From assembly GCA_023129265.1 (NCBI GenBank), contig JAGMCJ010000130.1:1-5381 (forward strand): a stretch of DNA of 5,381 bases. Reading direction: 5' to 3'. A program made the translations under genes and the position numbers. The notes under the pieces are model-generated. The model searched no databases, was not told the DNA's origin, and saw only the letters and a list, made by a program, of their open reading frames with translations. Origin of the DNA: Thermoplasmata archaeon. GTDB lineage: Archaea > Thermoplasmatota > Thermoplasmata > RBG-16-68-12 > JAGMCJ01. Positions 1-5,381 of the stretch are shown piece by piece (the stretch's first letter is position 1; the number at the start of each line of letters is the position of its first letter).

Positions 1-658
1 AGCCCGACGCCCTTGCGTTGGGTCCCACGACGCCGTACCGCTCGCAGTCCTCTCTCGTGAGGTAGCCCACGCCCCTCAGCCTCTTCACCACCGTGAGGTC
101 GTTGTAGAGCGAGCTCTCTATCTTCCTGACGGACCGCGCGAAGCGGTCGAGGTTGCCGAGCAAGAACCTGATGCCCTTCTCAGAGATGTCCTTGCGGAGC
201 CCGCCGACGGTGTTCATGCTGAAGTGGATGCGATTGCCGGTCAGAGCCTCGAGAATGTCCATGATGAGCTCTCTGTCCCGCCAGCAGAGCATGAAGAGGT
301 TCTGGAAGCCGATGGCGTCCGCGACGATTCCCAGCCAGAGGATGTGCGAGTGCAGTCTTTCCAGCTCAAGCAGCATCGTGCGGATGAACTTCACCCGCTC
401 GGGGACCTCGATCCCGGCGAGCCTCTCGACTGCGTTCACGAACGTCGTGGAGTGCACCATGGAGCAGATCCCGCAGACCCGCTCGGCGAAGTAGATGTCC
501 TTGATGTAGTCGTTCTCCATCGCCTTCTCAAGGCCCTTGTGCAGGTAGCCGATCTCGTACTCGACCCCGACGACGGTTTCCTCTTCCAATGCCAGGAGAT
601 ACCTTATGGGCTCCGCTAGGATGGGGTGCTGAGGTCCGAAGGGCACTATCGTGGGCAC
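1..658 (-). CDS. echE: Ech-type [NiFe] hydrogenase large (catalytic) subunit, 3' end cut by the window edge
   Basis: Catalytic subunit of a group 4 membrane-bound [NiFe] hydrogenase, homologous to NuoD of complex I. It carries the Ni-Fe site where protons are reduced to H2, at the cytoplasmic face. Translating the minus strand from 658 gives 219 residues, open to the window edge. The protein begins MPTIVPFGPQHPILAEP, a typical Ech/Mbh large-subunit start. Next come an HKGLEK segment with the conserved Glu at residue 44, the N-terminal nickel motif RVCGICSMVH (Cys62, Cys65, His69), LERLHSHILWLG (99-110), and GPNARASG (212-219) at the cut end. The second Cys-x-x-C pair expected near the C-terminus is outside the window, so full catalytic competence is inferred. 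The GTG at 658 is the first possible start: an in-frame stop lies at 664-662, and GGAGG lies 7 nt upstream. The start overlaps the end of echD by 13 nt. An alternative GTG at 646 would lose the family-typical N-terminus. A group 4g or related hydrogenase remains possible. Confidence 0.93.
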   Translation of the reverse strand, partial: MPTIVPFGPQHPILAEPIRYLLALEEETVVGVEYEIGYLHKGLEKAMENDYIKDIYFAERVCGICSMVHSTTFVNAVERLAGIEVPERVKFIRTMLLELERLHSHILWLGIVADAIGFQNLFMLCWRDRELIMDILEALTGNRIHFSMNTVGGLRKDISEKGIRFLLGNLDRFARSVRKIESSLYNDLTVVKRLRGVGYLTREDCERYGVVGPNARASG

Positions 659-1029
659 TGCTCACCCTCCTTGCTGACCAGCGTGACGTTCTCTACCTTG
701 AAGCTCTTGCGGAGCGGCCCCTTCCCCCTCATGTCCTCGGAGAGGAGGAGCCCGCGGTGGATTCCCTCGATCTCGACATCGAACATCTCCGCGAGCTCTC
801 TCTCGTATAGGCGGGCGTAGAAGAACACCTCCGATACGGAAGGCAGCCTGTCCCCGTGATCGAAGACCGCGCGGACATTGATGACGCCCTCCAGGTCGAA
901 GTGATAGATGACCTCGATGGATTCTCCCAGGTCGACACCAGTTATCGTGATGAGCCTCGCACGCGCCGCACGTAGCCTGCGCACCTCGCTGAGGAGGTCG
1001 TCCGTATTCTCGATCCTAATGTCCTTCAA
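646..1029 (-). CDS. echD: Ech-type hydrogenase subunit D (NuoC-like, 30 kDa subunit family)
   Basis: Small peripheral-arm subunit related to NuoC. It is thought to support the large and small hydrogenase subunits on the cytoplasmic side and binds no known cofactor. The 127-aa protein has the family hallmarks: a beta-rich middle, YERELAEMFD (75-84), and the terminal GPLRKSF block (104-110), equivalent to the HPLRKD region of NuoC. The length fits EchD-type proteins, which lack the long NuoC N-terminus. The reading frame also permits a TTG at 1050 (134 aa). I prefer the TTG at 1029 because GGAGG at 1041-1037 sits 7 nt before it, while nothing like a ribosome binding site precedes 1050. With this start the gene overlaps echC by 14 nt and echE by 13 nt. 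Both overlaps suggest translational coupling and equal subunit supply. No ATG is available near the start in this frame. The single Cys, in the C-terminal CPR, is not expected to bind a cluster. Confidence 0.9.
   Translation of the reverse strand: MKDIRIENTDDLLSEVRRLRAARARLITITGVDLGESIEVIYHFDLEGVINVRAVFDHGDRLPSVSEVFFYARLYERELAEMFDVEIEGIHRGLLLSEDMRGKGPLRKSFKVENVTLVSKEGEQCPR
666..670 (-). promoter_or_regulatory. Ribosome binding site for echE
   Basis: On the minus strand GGAGG (670-666) lies 7 nt before the GTG at 658. It sits inside the echD coding region. It is the main argument for starting echE at 658 instead of at the in-frame GTG at 646. Confidence 0.75.
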
Positions 1030-1441
1030 TCCTCGTCCTCCATAGGTCAATGGCTTTCTTGATTCCCTCGATTATTGTGCCAGGCCTCGCCGCGCAGCCT
1101 GGGATGTAGACGTCCACGGGTATGATCTCGTCCAGCAGGCAGTCGACCCCGTAGCAGCCGTCGAAGATGCCCCTCTCGACGCAGCAGGAGCCGACGGCGA
1201 CGACGACCTTGGGCTCGGGCATCTGTCCGTACAGGTTCTCTATCACCGGCTTCGACTTCCTCGTGATTGGGCCGACGACAAGAAGGATGTCCGCGAGCTT
1301 CGGGTTCCCCTTGTTGACGATGCCGAACCGCTCTATATCGTACCTCGGCGTGAGGCAGGCGAGAAGCTCGATGTCGCAGCCGTTGCAGCCGCCCGCGTCG
1401 TAGTGCAGGAACCACGGAGATCGTGCCAGCGCCTTGCTCAT
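1016..1441 (-). CDS. echC: Ech-type hydrogenase small subunit ([4Fe-4S], NuoB-like)
   Basis: Electron-transfer small subunit, homologous to NuoB. It holds the proximal [4Fe-4S] cluster that passes electrons between a ferredoxin-like subunit and the Ni-Fe site in EchE. The 141-aa sequence is complete and of normal length for EchC. Probable ligands are Cys19 and Cys22 (GGCNGCDIE), Cys86 (VGSC) and Cys116 (IPGCAARP). The GCxGCDIE form, instead of the adjacent Cys-Cys of complex I NuoB, marks the hydrogenase branch. LADILLVVGP (49-58) and VDVYIPGC (109-116) are also typical of the family. There are extra cysteines at 29, 87, 96 and 101; Cys87 directly follows a predicted ligand. The ATG at 1441 overlaps the echB stop as ATGA, with only a weak Shine-Dalgarno, so translation is probably coupled to echB. 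There is no signal peptide or membrane segment, so it sits on the cytoplasmic side. Confidence 0.94.
   Translation of the reverse strand: MSKALARSPWFLHYDAGGCNGCDIELLACLTPRYDIERFGIVNKGNPKLADILLVVGPITRKSKPVIENLYGQMPEPKVVVAVGSCCVERGIFDGCYGVDCLLDEIIPVDVYIPGCAARPGTIIEGIKKAIDLWRTRIEGH
1037..1041 (-). promoter_or_regulatory. Ribosome binding site for echD
   Basis: On the minus strand GGAGG (1041-1037) lies 7 nt before a TTG at 1029, within the end of echC. It decides the echD start in favour of TTG 1029 over TTG 1050, which has no comparable upstream purine tract. Confidence 0.72.
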
Positions 1442-2271
1442 AGGAGTATCAACCCCGCTAGGTTGACGAGGACGAGAGGAATCCCGTAGAGATAGGTGAA
1501 CTTCAGCATCCCCTTGTAGGTCGTCCTCGAGGTCGTGTTCCCGACAAGCAGTGAGAGGAAGAAGACGAAGGCGGCGACGATGAGACCGACGAGCAGGAAG
1601 GGCATGAAGAAGACGACGAAGATGGCGAGGAAGAAGGGGACCTCGAACATCTTCGAGATTTGGAAGATGGCATACCAGCGCCCCGAGTACTCCGTGTAGG
1701 GGCCCTGAACGACCTCGCTGTGCGCCGACGGGATGTCGAACGGGGGCTTGCCCATCTTCACTATTACGACCAGAAACAGAGCGGCGAAGGAGAGCGGGAG
1801 GGTGAAGAAGAGGGGATAGGTCCTCTCGGCGAGGACGTGCTCCAGGGAGAAGGACCCCTCGGCGACGCCAATGGTGACGATGATCATGAGGAAGAGCGTC
1901 TCGATTGCGAGGAGCTGCATGAGCTCCCTGTGAGAGCCGAGGTACGAGTACGGCGACCTGGTGCTGAACCCGCCCAAGATGAGGAAGAATATCGACAGGG
2001 TGAGCGTGAAGAAGATGACGATGAGGTCCTGCAGGAGGAAGAAGAGCACGACGGTCGCCACCATGAACATGAGGTGCGTGAGTGCGAAGACGATGGTGGA
2101 CGTGTTCACATACGCCTCCTTCTTGGAGAAGAGCTTGATCAGATCGTAGAGCGGCTGAGCTAGCGGCGGGCCCTTTCGGTTCTGCATCCTCGCACTTATC
2201 TTCCTGTCGAGCCCCATGAGGAGGAGCCCGATGAGCGGAGTGATCAGGATGAGCACGATGTTGAGAATCAT
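1438..2271 (-). CDS. echB: Ech-type hydrogenase membrane subunit B (NuoH-like)
   Basis: Integral membrane subunit of the NuoH/HycD/EchB family. It anchors the hydrogenase module to the membrane and forms the link through which redox energy reaches the ion-pumping subunit. The 277-aa protein is hydrophobic throughout, with roughly eight predicted membrane helices. Recognisable family blocks are DRKISARMQNRKGPP (22-36) followed by QPLYDLIKL (39-47), RSPYSYLGSHRELMQLLAIE (105-124), and KPPFDIPSAHSEV (175-187) with EYSG (194-197). These correspond to the cytoplasmic loops of NuoH that contact the B and D subunits. Glu116, Glu124, Glu186 and Glu194 are candidates for the charged ion path; this is inferred from family position. 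The ATG at 2271 overlaps the echA stop (ATGA, 2268-2271), and the 3' end overlaps echC in the same way. The length is typical of EchB, shorter than complex I NuoH. Confidence 0.94.
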   Translation of the reverse strand: MILNIVLILITPLIGLLLMGLDRKISARMQNRKGPPLAQPLYDLIKLFSKKEAYVNTSTIVFALTHLMFMVATVVLFFLLQDLIVIFFTLTLSIFFLILGGFSTRSPYSYLGSHRELMQLLAIETLFLMIIVTIGVAEGSFSLEHVLAERTYPLFFTLPLSFAALFLVVIVKMGKPPFDIPSAHSEVVQGPYTEYSGRWYAIFQISKMFEVPFFLAIFVVFFMPFLLVGLIVAAFVFFLSLLVGNTTSRTTYKGMLKFTYLYGIPLVLVNLAGLILL

Positions 2272-4115
2272 ATGAAGACCACCACCAGCAGGAGGAAGAG
2301 GAGGAAGATGCCCATTGATATCAAGGGCAGGTCCAGCCTCTTCTCGCCGAGCTGCTTCTTGAAATAGAAGCCCCTGAAGCTGAGATTGCAGGGCTGACCG
2401 CCGAAGTAGGGGTCGACGCCAACGGGCTTCTTGGACCTGACGAATATCAGGGGAAGCACCACCGCCACCATGAGAAGAACGAAGAGCGGGACGATCGTGG
2501 AGAAGCCGGCAAGCTCATTGACGCCCACGCCCCCGTAGTCGACGGGAGCTTCCCCTCCTCTGAGGACAATCGCGGGCTCCACGAACATGTTGGTGAAGTC
2601 GACTACGAACAGGCTGGCGACGAAGATGATGATGACCATGACGACCATCGGTAGGACGTAGTTCGTCTCGAGCGCCTCGCGCCTTCTTGGCGGTTCCGAG
2701 CTGATGCGTCCCAGCCATTGCACGTAGTAGACAACGCTTATGGCGGTACCGAAGACCACGAAGGGGATTATCACGGGGAACGACTGCGAGGACTGCAGCA
2801 GGATCCACTTCGTTATGAACGTCCCGAAGGGAAGCGCCACCAGGGCGAAGACGCCGATGTAGATCATGTTCGCGACGATGGGCATCCTCATGAGCAGGGA
2901 GGACATGTCCTCGAAGGTCCTGGACCTCGTCTTCTTGTAGACGACCCCGACCGCCATGAAGAGAAGGGCCTTGGCGATTGCGTGGAAGAACAGGAGGATG
3001 AGCCCGGCGGTGAATGCGAGCCTCGTGCCTACGCCGATGGACACGACGACGAGACCGAGGTTGCTTATGGTCGAGTAGGCGAGGAGCCTCTTGGAGTCGT
3101 CCTGCGGGATAGCCTGCAGGGCCCCGAAGGTGAAGGCGAATCCTCCGATGACCGCCAGAGCCACGGTGAAGAGGAAGAACTCGCTGTAGAGGGGTGAGAG
3201 CCTGAACAGGAAGTAGAGGCCCAGGTTCACCATGGTGGCCGAGTGCAGCAGGGCAGAGACGGGCGTGGGAGCGACCATCGCGCGGACGAGCCACTTCTGG
3301 AACGGGTAGAGGGCGGACTTGGTGAAGGACGCGAACGAGAAGAGAACGATCGGGACGAACGCGAGCGGGGCAAGCCCCTCCTGTGAGACGATGTCCCCGA
3401 GGGAGAGGGTGCCGAGATCCACGAGGATCCACAGTATGCCCGCGATGAGAAGGACGCCGCCCAGGAGGGTCATCCAGAGGGCCGTCATCGCAGAGGAGAG
3501 CGACTCCTCCGTTCGATCGTGGTTTATCAGCAGGAAGGAGAAGAGCGTGGTCATCTCCCAGAAGAAAAAGAGCCACATGAGGTTGTTCGAGAGGACGGTG
3601 GCGTTCATGACCGCCAGGAAGAGGAACACGAAGAGGAAGAACCTGCTTCGCCCGCGCTCGTCCTTCATGTACTCGGTGGCGTAGATAAGTATCATTCCGC
3701 CCGCGATCCCGCTTATGAACATCATCATGACCGCGAGGCCGTCGAGGTGGAAGGCGACGGGCGTGGAGTCGAGGTGAAGCGGTTTCGCGTAGATGTCCAA
3801 GACCAGAAGGAGCACGAGCTGGGCCGAGGCGAGCGCGCCGACGAGGGCGTTGCGGTATCTCCAGGCGATGAAGAGGAAAACGAGGATGAGGCCGTAGTCG
3901 AGGATCTCTATCAGGTCCAGACCGAGGATGTCAAGGTGAAGCGGGATGTCCTGCCCGCCGAGGAAGACGAGATACCCCGCGGTGAGGATTATGCCTATTG
4001 CGAAGAATATGACAGTGTTGCTGCCGAACCACTCGCTCTTCTTGTAGGCGAGCGCAGCGAGGGGTGCTGCGATGAGCGGGAGAACGACTGGCCATATGGC
4101 AAGAAGATCCTCCAT
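2268..4115 (-). CDS. echA: Ech-type hydrogenase membrane subunit A (NuoL/Mrp antiporter-like ion pump)
   Basis: Large polytopic membrane subunit of the NuoL/MrpA/HyfB proton-conducting family. It is expected to translocate H+ or Na+ when ferredoxin oxidation is coupled to H2 production. The 615 residues contain about 15-18 hydrophobic helices. The antiporter-like core includes Glu187 in FFFWEMTTLF, Lys266 and Lys274 in FTKSALYPFQKWL, His291 in LLHSATMVN, Lys343 in DDSKRLLAYSTISNLG, Lys382 in HAIAKALLF, and Lys436 in TFITKWILL. These are the usual charged residues of the proton path. The C-terminus (about 560-615) carries a loop with DPYFGG and one last membrane helix, as in Ech/HyfB-type proteins. 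The ATG at 4115 is the only sensible start: an in-frame stop lies just upstream at 4133-4131, and a purine-rich GAGGAGAGG ribosome site precedes it. It is the first gene of the operon. It could instead be named hyfB or mnhD-like by other schemes, but the following genes favour Ech. Confidence 0.94.
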   Translation of the reverse strand: MEDLLAIWPVVLPLIAAPLAALAYKKSEWFGSNTVIFFAIGIILTAGYLVFLGGQDIPLHLDILGLDLIEILDYGLILVFLFIAWRYRNALVGALASAQLVLLLVLDIYAKPLHLDSTPVAFHLDGLAVMMMFISGIAGGMILIYATEYMKDERGRSRFFLFVFLFLAVMNATVLSNNLMWLFFFWEMTTLFSFLLINHDRTEESLSSAMTALWMTLLGGVLLIAGILWILVDLGTLSLGDIVSQEGLAPLAFVPIVLFSFASFTKSALYPFQKWLVRAMVAPTPVSALLHSATMVNLGLYFLFRLSPLYSEFFLFTVALAVIGGFAFTFGALQAIPQDDSKRLLAYSTISNLGLVVVSIGVGTRLAFTAGLILLFFHAIAKALLFMAVGVVYKKTRSRTFEDMSSLLMRMPIVANMIYIGVFALVALPFGTFITKWILLQSSQSFPVIIPFVVFGTAISVVYYVQWLGRISSEPPRRREALETNYVLPMVVMVIIIFVASLFVVDFTNMFVEPAIVLRGGEAPVDYGGVGVNELAGFSTIVPLFVLLMVAVVLPLIFVRSKKPVGVDPYFGGQPCNLSFRGFYFKKQLGEKRLDLPLISMGIFLLFLLLVVVFI

Positions 4116-4123
4116 GATTTGTG

Positions 4124-4132
4124 CCTCTCCTC
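4124..4132 (-). promoter_or_regulatory. Ribosome binding site for echA
   Basis: The minus-strand purine run GAGGAGAGG (4132-4124) lies 8 nt before the echA ATG at 4115. It contains GGAG and AGAGG elements able to pair with the 16S rRNA 3' end. Its presence indicates that the operon mRNA has a leader and is not leaderless. Confidence 0.65.
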
Positions 4133-4165
4133 ATCTGTGACGTTCTGAATGAGGTAGCCTCCCCG

Positions 4166-4178
4166 ATTAGATAACTGT
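4166..4178 (-). promoter_or_regulatory. Possible TATA-like element for the ech operon
   Basis: Read on the minus strand this is an A/T-rich run containing TTATCTAAT, standing out in a G+C-rich background. If it were an archaeal TATA box, transcription would begin roughly 25 nt downstream, near 4140-4145, giving a leader of about 30 nt that still includes the echA ribosome site. The match to the TTTAWATA consensus is only partial, no BRE was identified, and the archaeal assignment is itself an inference. Confidence 0.22.
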
Positions 4179-4269
4179 ATTGGGCGGCGCTTCGTGCAGT
4201 CCTCAACCCGTCGCTATCAGGTATCTAGGAAGCAAGATTCTTTAGCCCAGGAATTCATTGAAAGGGTGA

Positions 4270-5235
4270 ATGATCGCTTTCGGCCCGGTCCCGTCAAGGC
4301 GCTTGGGACGTAGCTTGGGCGTCAACAACATCCCGCCCAAGTTCTGCACCTACTCCTGCGTCTACTGCCAGCTCGGGAGAACCCCGAACATGCAGGTGAA
4401 GAGGGAAAGGTTCCATGGATTTGAAGAAGTGGTCAAGAGCGTGAAGGAAAAGGTCACGCAAGCAGAGGAGAAAGGAGAACTAATAGACTACATGACTTTC
4501 ATCCCAGATGGAGAACCCACATTGGACATCGACCTCGGCAGGGAGATTGACCTGATCAGGGAACTGGGCATCAAGATCGCCGTGATCTCCAACGCCTCCC
4601 TGATATGGAAAGAGCATGTCCGTGATGAACTGAGCAGGGCCGATTGGGTTTCTGTGAAGGTCGACGCGGTGCGTGAGGATGTATGGCGCAGAATCAACAG
4701 ACCCCACGGGAGCTTGAGTCTCGAGGAGATACTTCAAGGCATTCGGGACTTCTCTCAAAGCTTTGGAGGGGAATTGACGACAGAGACCATGCTCGTTGAA
4801 GATCTCAACGACAGCGTCGAGGAACTCAATGGAATGGCTGAGTTCATTGCCGAGGTGAAACCTGTAGTGAGCTATCTCTCCATTCCGACGAGACCACCGG
4901 CGGAAACCTGGGTGAAGGCCGCGAGCGAAGGCGGGATAAATGCGGCCTATCAGATTCTTTCGAGCAAGGGAGTGGAGACGGAGTGTATAATTGGCTACGA
5001 AGGGACCGCCTTTGCGTCCACGGGGAACGTGGAAGAGGATTTACTGAGCATCACATCCGTGCATCCCATGAGGGAAGACGCTGTACGCGAATTCCTCGCA
5101 AAAGCCAATGCGGAGTGGGAGTTGGTTGAGAATCTCATAGAAGGCGATCGGTTGGTGGCGGTGGATTACGAGGGCAGGAAATTCTACGTGAGGAAGCTGG
5201 GGACTGACCGTGGGAAAAGTCGAACCATTCGATAG
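4270..5235 (+). CDS. Radical SAM protein, COG0731-like (GPVPSRRLG family) with a probable C-terminal winged helix
   Basis: A complete 321-aa radical SAM enzyme. The N-terminus IAFGPVPSRRLGRSLGVN is the hallmark of a widespread family grouped with COG0731 (wyosine synthetase-like), though most members have no proven substrate. Cys26, Cys30 and Cys33 (CTYSCVYC) form the Cx3Cx2C motif that binds the SAM-cleaving [4Fe-4S] cluster. PDGEPTLD (79-86) is the SAM-contacting GEP motif, and VISNAS (105-110) is a typical barrel strand. The barrel appears to end near residue 235. Residues about 252-311 (DLLSITSVHPMREDAV, then a basic/aromatic hairpin with GRKFYVRK) look like a winged-helix fold, which may bind nucleic acid or a partner protein. 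The ATG at 4270 directly follows AAAGGGTGA and matches the family start. The 3' end overlaps the next gene by 26 nt, implying a shared transcript. A true TYW1 role is doubtful: the context is not tRNA modification and the extra domain differs. The gene looks less G+C-rich than the ech genes. Confidence 0.9.
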   Translation: MIAFGPVPSRRLGRSLGVNNIPPKFCTYSCVYCQLGRTPNMQVKRERFHGFEEVVKSVKEKVTQAEEKGELIDYMTFIPDGEPTLDIDLGREIDLIRELGIKIAVISNASLIWKEHVRDELSRADWVSVKVDAVREDVWRRINRPHGSLSLEEILQGIRDFSQSFGGELTTETMLVEDLNDSVEELNGMAEFIAEVKPVVSYLSIPTRPPAETWVKAASEGGINAAYQILSSKGVETECIIGYEGTAFASTGNVEEDLLSITSVHPMREDAVREFLAKANAEWELVENLIEGDRLVAVDYEGRKFYVRKLGTDRGKSRTIR

Positions 5236-5381
5236 TCACGCGGACCGGTACGAGGATTGGTTCGAAAGGAACAGGTTCGCCTATGAATCCGAGCTTCTGG
5301 CGGTGAAGCGACTGCTGCCCGAAAGCGGAGTGGGCGTGGAAGTAGGTGTCGGCACTGGTAGGTTCGCAGAGCCACTGGGCA
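5210..5381 (+). CDS. Class I SAM-dependent methyltransferase, N-terminal part only (cut by the window edge)
   Basis: The first 57 residues of a Rossmann-fold methyltransferase, open to the right edge. The start FDSHADRYEDWFERN (7-21) is the usual lead-in of UbiE/Methyltransf_11-type enzymes. GVEVGVGTGRFAEPLG (42-57) is motif I, with the SAM-binding GxGxG at 46-50. The GTG at 5210 is the likely start: an in-frame stop lies at 5189-5191 and a GGGGA run sits about 6 nt upstream. A CTG at 5204 is the only other candidate before it. The 26-nt overlap with the radical SAM gene suggests coupled translation and a joint function. The acceptor substrate is not readable from this portion; the specificity-determining C-terminal half is missing. 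Confidence 0.87.
   Translation, partial: MGKVEPFDSHADRYEDWFERNRFAYESELLAVKRLLPESGVGVEVGVGTGRFAEPLG

Larger units (their letters stand above)
4116..4269. other. Divergent intergenic region between the ech operon and the radical SAM gene
   Basis: This 154-nt stretch separates two start codons pointing away from each other, so it should contain both promoters and any shared regulation. I see the echA ribosome site at its left end and an AAAGGGTGA purine run at 4261-4269 immediately before the radical SAM ATG. It has more A/T-rich patches than the flanking genes, for example at 4166-4180 and 4235-4245. No convincing tRNA, long inverted repeat or open reading frame with coding character was found. 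Whether the two units are co-regulated cannot be told from the sequence. Confidence 0.8.

Noticed and set aside
153..619. Two overlapping plus-strand open frames opposite echE
   Set aside because: The minus strand here encodes unmistakable hydrogenase large-subunit motifs; the plus-strand products show none.
1660..2163. Plus-strand open frame opposite echB with a very acidic product
   Set aside because: The Glu/Asp-rich, low-complexity translation is the expected mirror of hydrophobic membrane codons. It has no motif or ribosome site.
2515..3576. A 353-codon open frame on the minus strand inside echA
   Set aside because: It lies out of frame within echA, is rich in Arg, His and Pro as expected from a shifted G+C-rich frame, and matches no family. 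The echA frame has clear membrane-pump motifs.
2268..4115. Reading the membrane genes as part of complex I (Nuo/Fpo) or an Mrp antiporter
   Set aside because: Only one NuoL-like gene is present and NuoA, J, K, M and N are absent. The EchC GCxGC motif and the nickel-binding cysteines in EchE identify a hydrogenase.
3519..4148. Plus-strand open frame opposite the start of echA (about 209 codons)
   Set aside because: It is the same antisense artefact: Glu, Asp, His and Arg rich, fully covered by echA apart from a short tail, with no family resemblance.
4151..4161. Short inverted repeat GAGG-TAG-CCTC upstream of echA
   Set aside because: Arms of four bases occur often by chance in G+C-rich DNA. 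There is no second copy or known operator to support it.
1..5381. Search by eye for CRISPR arrays, insertion sequences, tRNAs and terminators
   Set aside because: Nearly all bases are in well-supported genes, and nothing in the one intergenic gap shows spaced repeats, terminal inverted repeats, a cloverleaf or a stem followed by a T run.

Overview
The window holds most of a membrane-bound, energy-converting [NiFe] hydrogenase operon on the minus strand (positions 4115 down to 1), and the start of a separate, divergently transcribed gene pair on the plus strand (4270 to 5381). The hydrogenase is a group 4, Ech-like enzyme. In transcription order the genes are echA (NuoL-like ion pump, 615 aa), echB (NuoH-like membrane anchor, 277 aa), echC (NuoB-like [4Fe-4S] small subunit, 141 aa), echD (NuoC-like, about 127 aa) and echE (NuoD-like catalytic large subunit, cut by the window edge after 219 residues). 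This order matches known Ech operons. The N-terminal Cys-x-x-Cys nickel-binding motif is intact in echE, and all four predicted proximal-cluster cysteines are present in echC. A true hydrogenase is therefore more likely than a Cys-less hydrogenase-related complex or a respiratory complex I module. The C-terminal half of echE and the expected ferredoxin-like subunit (echF) would lie beyond position 1.

The five hydrogenase genes are tightly packed. A/B and B/C share 4-nt ATGA overlaps, while C/D and D/E overlap by about 14 and 13 nt, with Shine-Dalgarno sequences inside the preceding gene and non-ATG starts (TTG and GTG). This implies one polycistronic mRNA with coupled translation. The assembled enzyme would oxidise reduced ferredoxin on the cytoplasmic side, reduce protons to H2 and move H+ or Na+ across the membrane through EchA and EchB; it could also run in reverse.

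A 154-nt intergenic region (4116-4269) separates the two divergent units and must hold both promoters. On the plus strand a 321-aa radical SAM protein starts at 4270. It resembles the COG0731 group that begins with a GPVPSRRLG motif, and it has a probable winged-helix C-terminus. Its end overlaps by 26 nt the start of a class I SAM-dependent methyltransferase that runs off the right edge. The two probably work together on a substrate that cannot be read from this sequence; this pair is the least explained part of the window.

Organism: an anaerobe using ferredoxin-linked hydrogen metabolism. The moderately high G+C, frequent AGG/AGA arginine codons, and TTG/GTG starts with clear Shine-Dalgarno sites would suit a euryarchaeon. 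An anaerobic bacterium cannot be excluded. No RNA genes, mobile elements, CRISPR arrays or long repeats were seen.
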